A stretch of 64,000 bases of DNA, taken from NCBI RefSeq assembly GCF_947488715.1, contig NZ_CANLAG010000007.1:62001-126000 (forward strand), in the 5' to 3' direction. The translations under genes were made by a program, and so were the position numbers. This DNA is from an uncultured Tateyamaria sp. (GTDB lineage Bacteria > Pseudomonadota > Alphaproteobacteria > Rhodobacterales > Rhodobacteraceae). Shown here in pieces: positions 61,345 through 64,000 of the stretch. Every line of letters starts with the position of its first letter. Within the stretch, counting starts at the first letter, position 1. The notes below the pieces were generated by a model. The model made no database searches. It had not been told where the DNA came from and saw only the letters and a program-made list of their open reading frames with translations.

Positions 61345-61977
61345 ATGCAATTTCATGAGGTTCGCTTTCCCGCGTCGCTGAGCTTTGGTTCAGTTGGCGG
61401 GCCAGAACGCCGTACTGAGGTGGTCACGCTGGCCAACGGGTACGAAGAGCGCAACACACCCTGGGCGCATTCGCGCCGCCGCTATGACGCGGGGCTTGGG
61501 CTGCGGTCGTTGGATGACATCGAAACGCTGATTTCCTTTTTCGAGGCCCGAATGGGTCAGATGTACGGGTTTCGGTGGAAGGACTGGTCGGACTTCAAGT
61601 CTTCGGCAGCCAGCGCCGAGCCTGCCTTCAATGATCAGACCATTGCCCGTGGCAACGCGGTGCAGGATGCTTTTCCTTTGCTCAAGGTCTACCGGTCCGG
61701 CGACAACAGCTATGCGCGTCCGATCAGCAAACCCGTGCTGGGTTCGGTGCGAATTGGTCTGGGTCGGGATGAGATGAAGGAAGGCGTGGATTATGAGGTG
61801 GATGTGTCCACCGGTATCGTCACGTTTCAGCATGCCCCCGAAGAAGACGTCGAGATCACGGCGGGATTTGAGTTTGACGTGCCTGTGCGGTTTGGCACCG
61901 ACCAGATCCAGACGTCGGTATCGAGTTTTCAGGCGGGCAGCGTACCGAATGTGCCGATCATCGAGGTACGTGTGTGA
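61345..61977 (+). CDS. GTA distal tail protein (g12, DUF2460)
   Basis: 210 residues from the ATG at 61345 with GGGGAG upstream. FHEVRFPASLSFGSVGGPERRTEVVTLANGYEERN and MYGFRWKDWSDFKS are DUF2460 marks. In RcGTA it forms the ring joining tube and baseplate. The start of g13 overlaps its stop. Confidence 0.92.
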   Translation: MQFHEVRFPASLSFGSVGGPERRTEVVTLANGYEERNTPWAHSRRRYDAGLGLRSLDDIETLISFFEARMGQMYGFRWKDWSDFKSSAASAEPAFNDQTIARGNAVQDAFPLLKVYRSGDNSYARPISKPVLGSVRIGLGRDEMKEGVDYEVDVSTGIVTFQHAPEEDVEITAGFEFDVPVRFGTDQIQTSVSSFQAGSVPNVPIIEVRV

Positions 61978-62864
61978 TGAGCGGGCAAAGTGAAGCGTTT
62001 CTGGCGCATGCCGCCGAGGGTTTGACGACGTTGTGCCGGGCCTGGGCCATTTCGCGCACCGATGGCGTGACGTTTGGGTTTACCGACCACGACCGGACAC
62101 TGGCCTTTGACGGGATTTCATTCTCGGCTGAGACGGGTCTGTCCGCATCTGCGTTGGCGCAAAGCACCGGGTTGAGTGTTGACAATACCGAAGCCTTGGG
62201 TGCGCTGACGGATGCGGCCATTCGCGAGGATGAGATCGAGGCCGGTCGATTTGACGGGGCAGAGGTGCGCGCGTGGTTGGTGAACTGGGCGGATCCGGAT
62301 GTGCGGTGGCTGCAGTTTCGCGGCACGATTGGTGAGCTGCGCCGTGCAGGCGGAGCGTTTCACGCCGAATTGCGTGGCTTGACCGAAGCGTTGAACCGTC
62401 CACTTGGGCGTATTTACCAAAAGCCATGTACCGCCGTTCTGGGTGACGGTCAGTGCCGGTTCGATTTGTCCGAGCCCGGCTACCGCCATGACGGGCCTGC
62501 GGATCGGATCACTGATGGGCGGGTGTTTGAGTGGGATATGTTGGCGGGCTTTGAGCCCGGCTGGTTCCAGCGCGGGCGTCTCGATGTGTTGGAAGGCGAT
62601 GCCGCCGGGTTGTGGGGTATGGTCAAGCATGACGTCTTTGACGGGACAGTGCGCCGGATCGAGTTGTGGGAACCCATTCGTGGTCCAATTGCATCCGGCG
62701 ATCAACTGCGCCTGACAGCGGGGTGTGACAAGCGGTTCGAAACGTGCCGTTTGAAGTTCAACAACCTGCTCAATTTCCAAGGATTTCCTGATCTGCCCAG
62801 CGATGATTGGGTGATGGCCTATCCCAAGAGCAGTGGTTCCAATTCCGGGGGGAGCCTGCGGTGA
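61977..62864 (+). CDS. GTA baseplate hub protein (g13, DUF2163/phage_BR0599)
   Basis: 295 residues from the ATG at 61977, overlapping the g12 stop by one base; a GTG at 61974 is in frame too. GLTTLCRAWAISRTDGVTFGFTDHDRTLAFDGISF and PLGRIYQKPCTAVLGDGQCRFDL are family marks. Cysteines in CTAVLGDGQC and CDKRFETCRLKF may bind an iron-sulfur cluster. Confidence 0.92.
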   Translation: MSGQSEAFLAHAAEGLTTLCRAWAISRTDGVTFGFTDHDRTLAFDGISFSAETGLSASALAQSTGLSVDNTEALGALTDAAIREDEIEAGRFDGAEVRAWLVNWADPDVRWLQFRGTIGELRRAGGAFHAELRGLTEALNRPLGRIYQKPCTAVLGDGQCRFDLSEPGYRHDGPADRITDGRVFEWDMLAGFEPGWFQRGRLDVLEGDAAGLWGMVKHDVFDGTVRRIELWEPIRGPIASGDQLRLTAGCDKRFETCRLKFNNLLNFQGFPDLPSDDWVMAYPKSSGSNSGGSLR

Positions 62865-63310
62865 GCACGACATCTGAACAGATCGTACATCATGCGCGCC
62901 AGTGGATCGGGACGCCTTACGTCCATCAAATGGCCACGAAGTCGGCGGGTTGTGATTGTCTGGGGTTGGTGCGCGGGATTTGGCGCGACGTGATCGGGAC
63001 CGAACCCGAACGCCCCCCCGCCTATACCATGGACTGGTCCGAGCCGCAGGGCGAGGAGTGGCTGTGGCAGGCCGCTTTGCGCCATTTGCGGGCCAAGCCG
63101 CTTGAAGCCGCACGGCAGGGTGACGTCATCTTGTTCCGTATGCGCGCCGGGTCTGTTGCAAAGCATCTGGGCGTACAGACCGAGATCGGTGGGGCACCTG
63201 CGTTTGTGCATGCCTATAGCGGCCATGGGGTTGTCGAAAGCCCGCTGAGCAGCCCTTGGGCACGACGTATTGTTGCCCGATTTGAATTTCCGAATGAGGA
63301 GGCCGTCTGA
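62861..63310 (+). CDS. GTA cell-wall peptidase (g14, NlpC/P60)
   Basis: 149 residues from a GTG at 62861 overlapping the g13 stop by four bases. Catalytic Cys in AGCDCLGLVRGIWRD, His in AKHLGVQTE. The enzyme opens recipient peptidoglycan so that DNA can enter. Overlaps g15 by one base. Confidence 0.92.
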   Translation: MSTTSEQIVHHARQWIGTPYVHQMATKSAGCDCLGLVRGIWRDVIGTEPERPPAYTMDWSEPQGEEWLWQAALRHLRAKPLEAARQGDVILFRMRAGSVAKHLGVQTEIGGAPAFVHAYSGHGVVESPLSSPWARRIVARFEFPNEEAV

Positions 63311-64000
63311 TGGCGACTGTTGTACTTTCTGCTGCTGGTGCGGCTGTTGGCGGGTCTCTGGGAGGCACCTTTGCCGGTCTTTCTTCGGTGGCCATCGGGC
63401 GGGCCGTGGGTGCAACCCTGGGCCGGGTGATTGACCAACGTGTCATGGGGCAGGGGTCGGACATTGTCGAACACGGCAAGGTGGATCGGTTTCGTCTGAC
63501 CAATTCCGGTGAGGGTGCTGCGATTTCGCAGCTCTATGGGCGTATGCGCATGGGTGGGCAGGTCATTTGGGCGTCTGATTTCATTGAAACGGTCAACGTG
63601 ACACCGGGATCTGGCAAAGGGGCGGGGCCATCTACGCCTGCCACGAAGGAATACAGCTATTCGGTCCACTTGGCGCTGGCGGTATGCGAGGGCGAGGTCA
63701 CCCGCATAGGCCGTGTCTGGGCGGACGGCGAAGAAGTGGCTGTGAACGATTTGAACATGCGGTTCTATTCGGGTGCGGAGGACCAACTGCCCGACCCATT
63801 GATCGAGGCGATTGAAGGGGCGGGGCAGGTGCCTGCCTATCGCGGTACGGCCTATGTGGTCTTGGAAAACCTTGCCTTGGGGCCTTTTGGTAACCGTGTG
63901 CCGCAGTTTTCATTCGAGGTCATTCGCCCGGAACAACCCGGCGAGGACGGCGCAGACGAAGAGATGACGCATGCCATTCGCGGTGTTGCGCTGATGCCGG
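63310..64000 (+). CDS. GTA host-specificity/tail tip protein (g15), N-terminal part
   Basis: The ATG at 63310 overlaps the g14 stop (TGATG) and the frame stays open for 230 codons to the window end. MATVVLSAAGAAVGGSLGGTFAGLSSVAIGRAVGATLGRVIDQRVMG is the ORFg15 start; YGRMRMGGQVIWASDF and KEYSYSVHLALAVCEGEVTRIGRVWADG continue into the phage tail hub domain. The full protein in RcGTA is about 1300 residues and forms the tail fibre and DNA-delivery channel. Truncated here by the edge only. Confidence 0.93.
   Translation, partial: MATVVLSAAGAAVGGSLGGTFAGLSSVAIGRAVGATLGRVIDQRVMGQGSDIVEHGKVDRFRLTNSGEGAAISQLYGRMRMGGQVIWASDFIETVNVTPGSGKGAGPSTPATKEYSYSVHLALAVCEGEVTRIGRVWADGEEVAVNDLNMRFYSGAEDQLPDPLIEAIEGAGQVPAYRGTAYVVLENLALGPFGNRVPQFSFEVIRPEQPGEDGADEEMTHAIRGVALMP

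Noticed and set aside
1-64000. CRISPR arrays, rRNA and tRNA genes
   Set aside because: Scanned by eye for regularly spaced direct repeats and conserved RNA motifs; none found. A tool such as tRNAscan-SE would be decisive.

Overview
The window comes from an alphaproteobacterium of the order Rhodobacterales, most likely the Roseobacter group. The evidence is a gene-transfer-agent (GTA) structural cluster with the RcGTA gene order, GC-rich coding sequence packed into 4-bp ATGA overlaps, and a family mix typical of marine roseobacters (RTX/CHRD type I secretion substrates, FabF-MltG next to the GTA, a cytochrome b561-YceI fusion). No tRNA, rRNA or CRISPR array was seen.

Layout. 1-9 kb: a partial ELWxxDGT-type secreted protein, an internally deleted IS5-like remnant, and a type I secretion locus in which a 1235-residue RTX/CHRD repeat protein is followed by its ABC exporter and HlyD-type adaptor. 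9-16 kb: an accessory zone of regulators (OxyR-like LysR, MerR, short LysR, TetR) with small enzyme operons. These include a MerR / shrunken SDR / signal-less SBP_bac_3 operon, a RidA-VOC pair, and a TetR-controlled hydrolase-NmrA pair with two visible operators. 16-21.5 kb: a divergent PspA (phage-shock-like) membrane-stress locus matching E. coli yjfIJKLMC plus an ion channel. 22-26 kb: a GST / TIM-barrel / epoxide-hydrolase-like operon with a divergent LysR regulator. 26-31.8 kb: a complete peptide/nickel-type ABC transporter operon ending in an EamA exporter. 32-40 kb: a signalling island on the minus strand, in transcription order periplasmic SBP_bac_3, membrane histidine kinase, receiver, CheB-CheR-PAS protein, soluble histidine kinase, receiver.

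40-53 kb is core chromosome: tig, the rpsF-rpsR-rplI operon, two YceI proteins (one fused to cytochrome b561), and fatty-acid synthesis genes fabD, fabG, acpP, fabF with mltG. 53-64 kb is the GTA head and tail cluster from g1 (small terminase) to the truncated start of g15 at the window edge. It covers packaging, portal, protease, capsid, connector, tail tube, tape measure, hub and cell-wall peptidase genes, nearly all overlapping or tightly spaced.

The most interesting signals are a strong sigma70-like promoter followed at once by a terminator hairpin in front of GTA g1, with a second terminator-like hairpin between g2 and g3; a stem that would bury the Shine-Dalgarno of the RTX gene; the complete PspA/ATP-grasp/channel island; and the SBP-kinase-CheB/CheR relay. 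Functions are inferred by recognising protein families from sequence; no database search was run.
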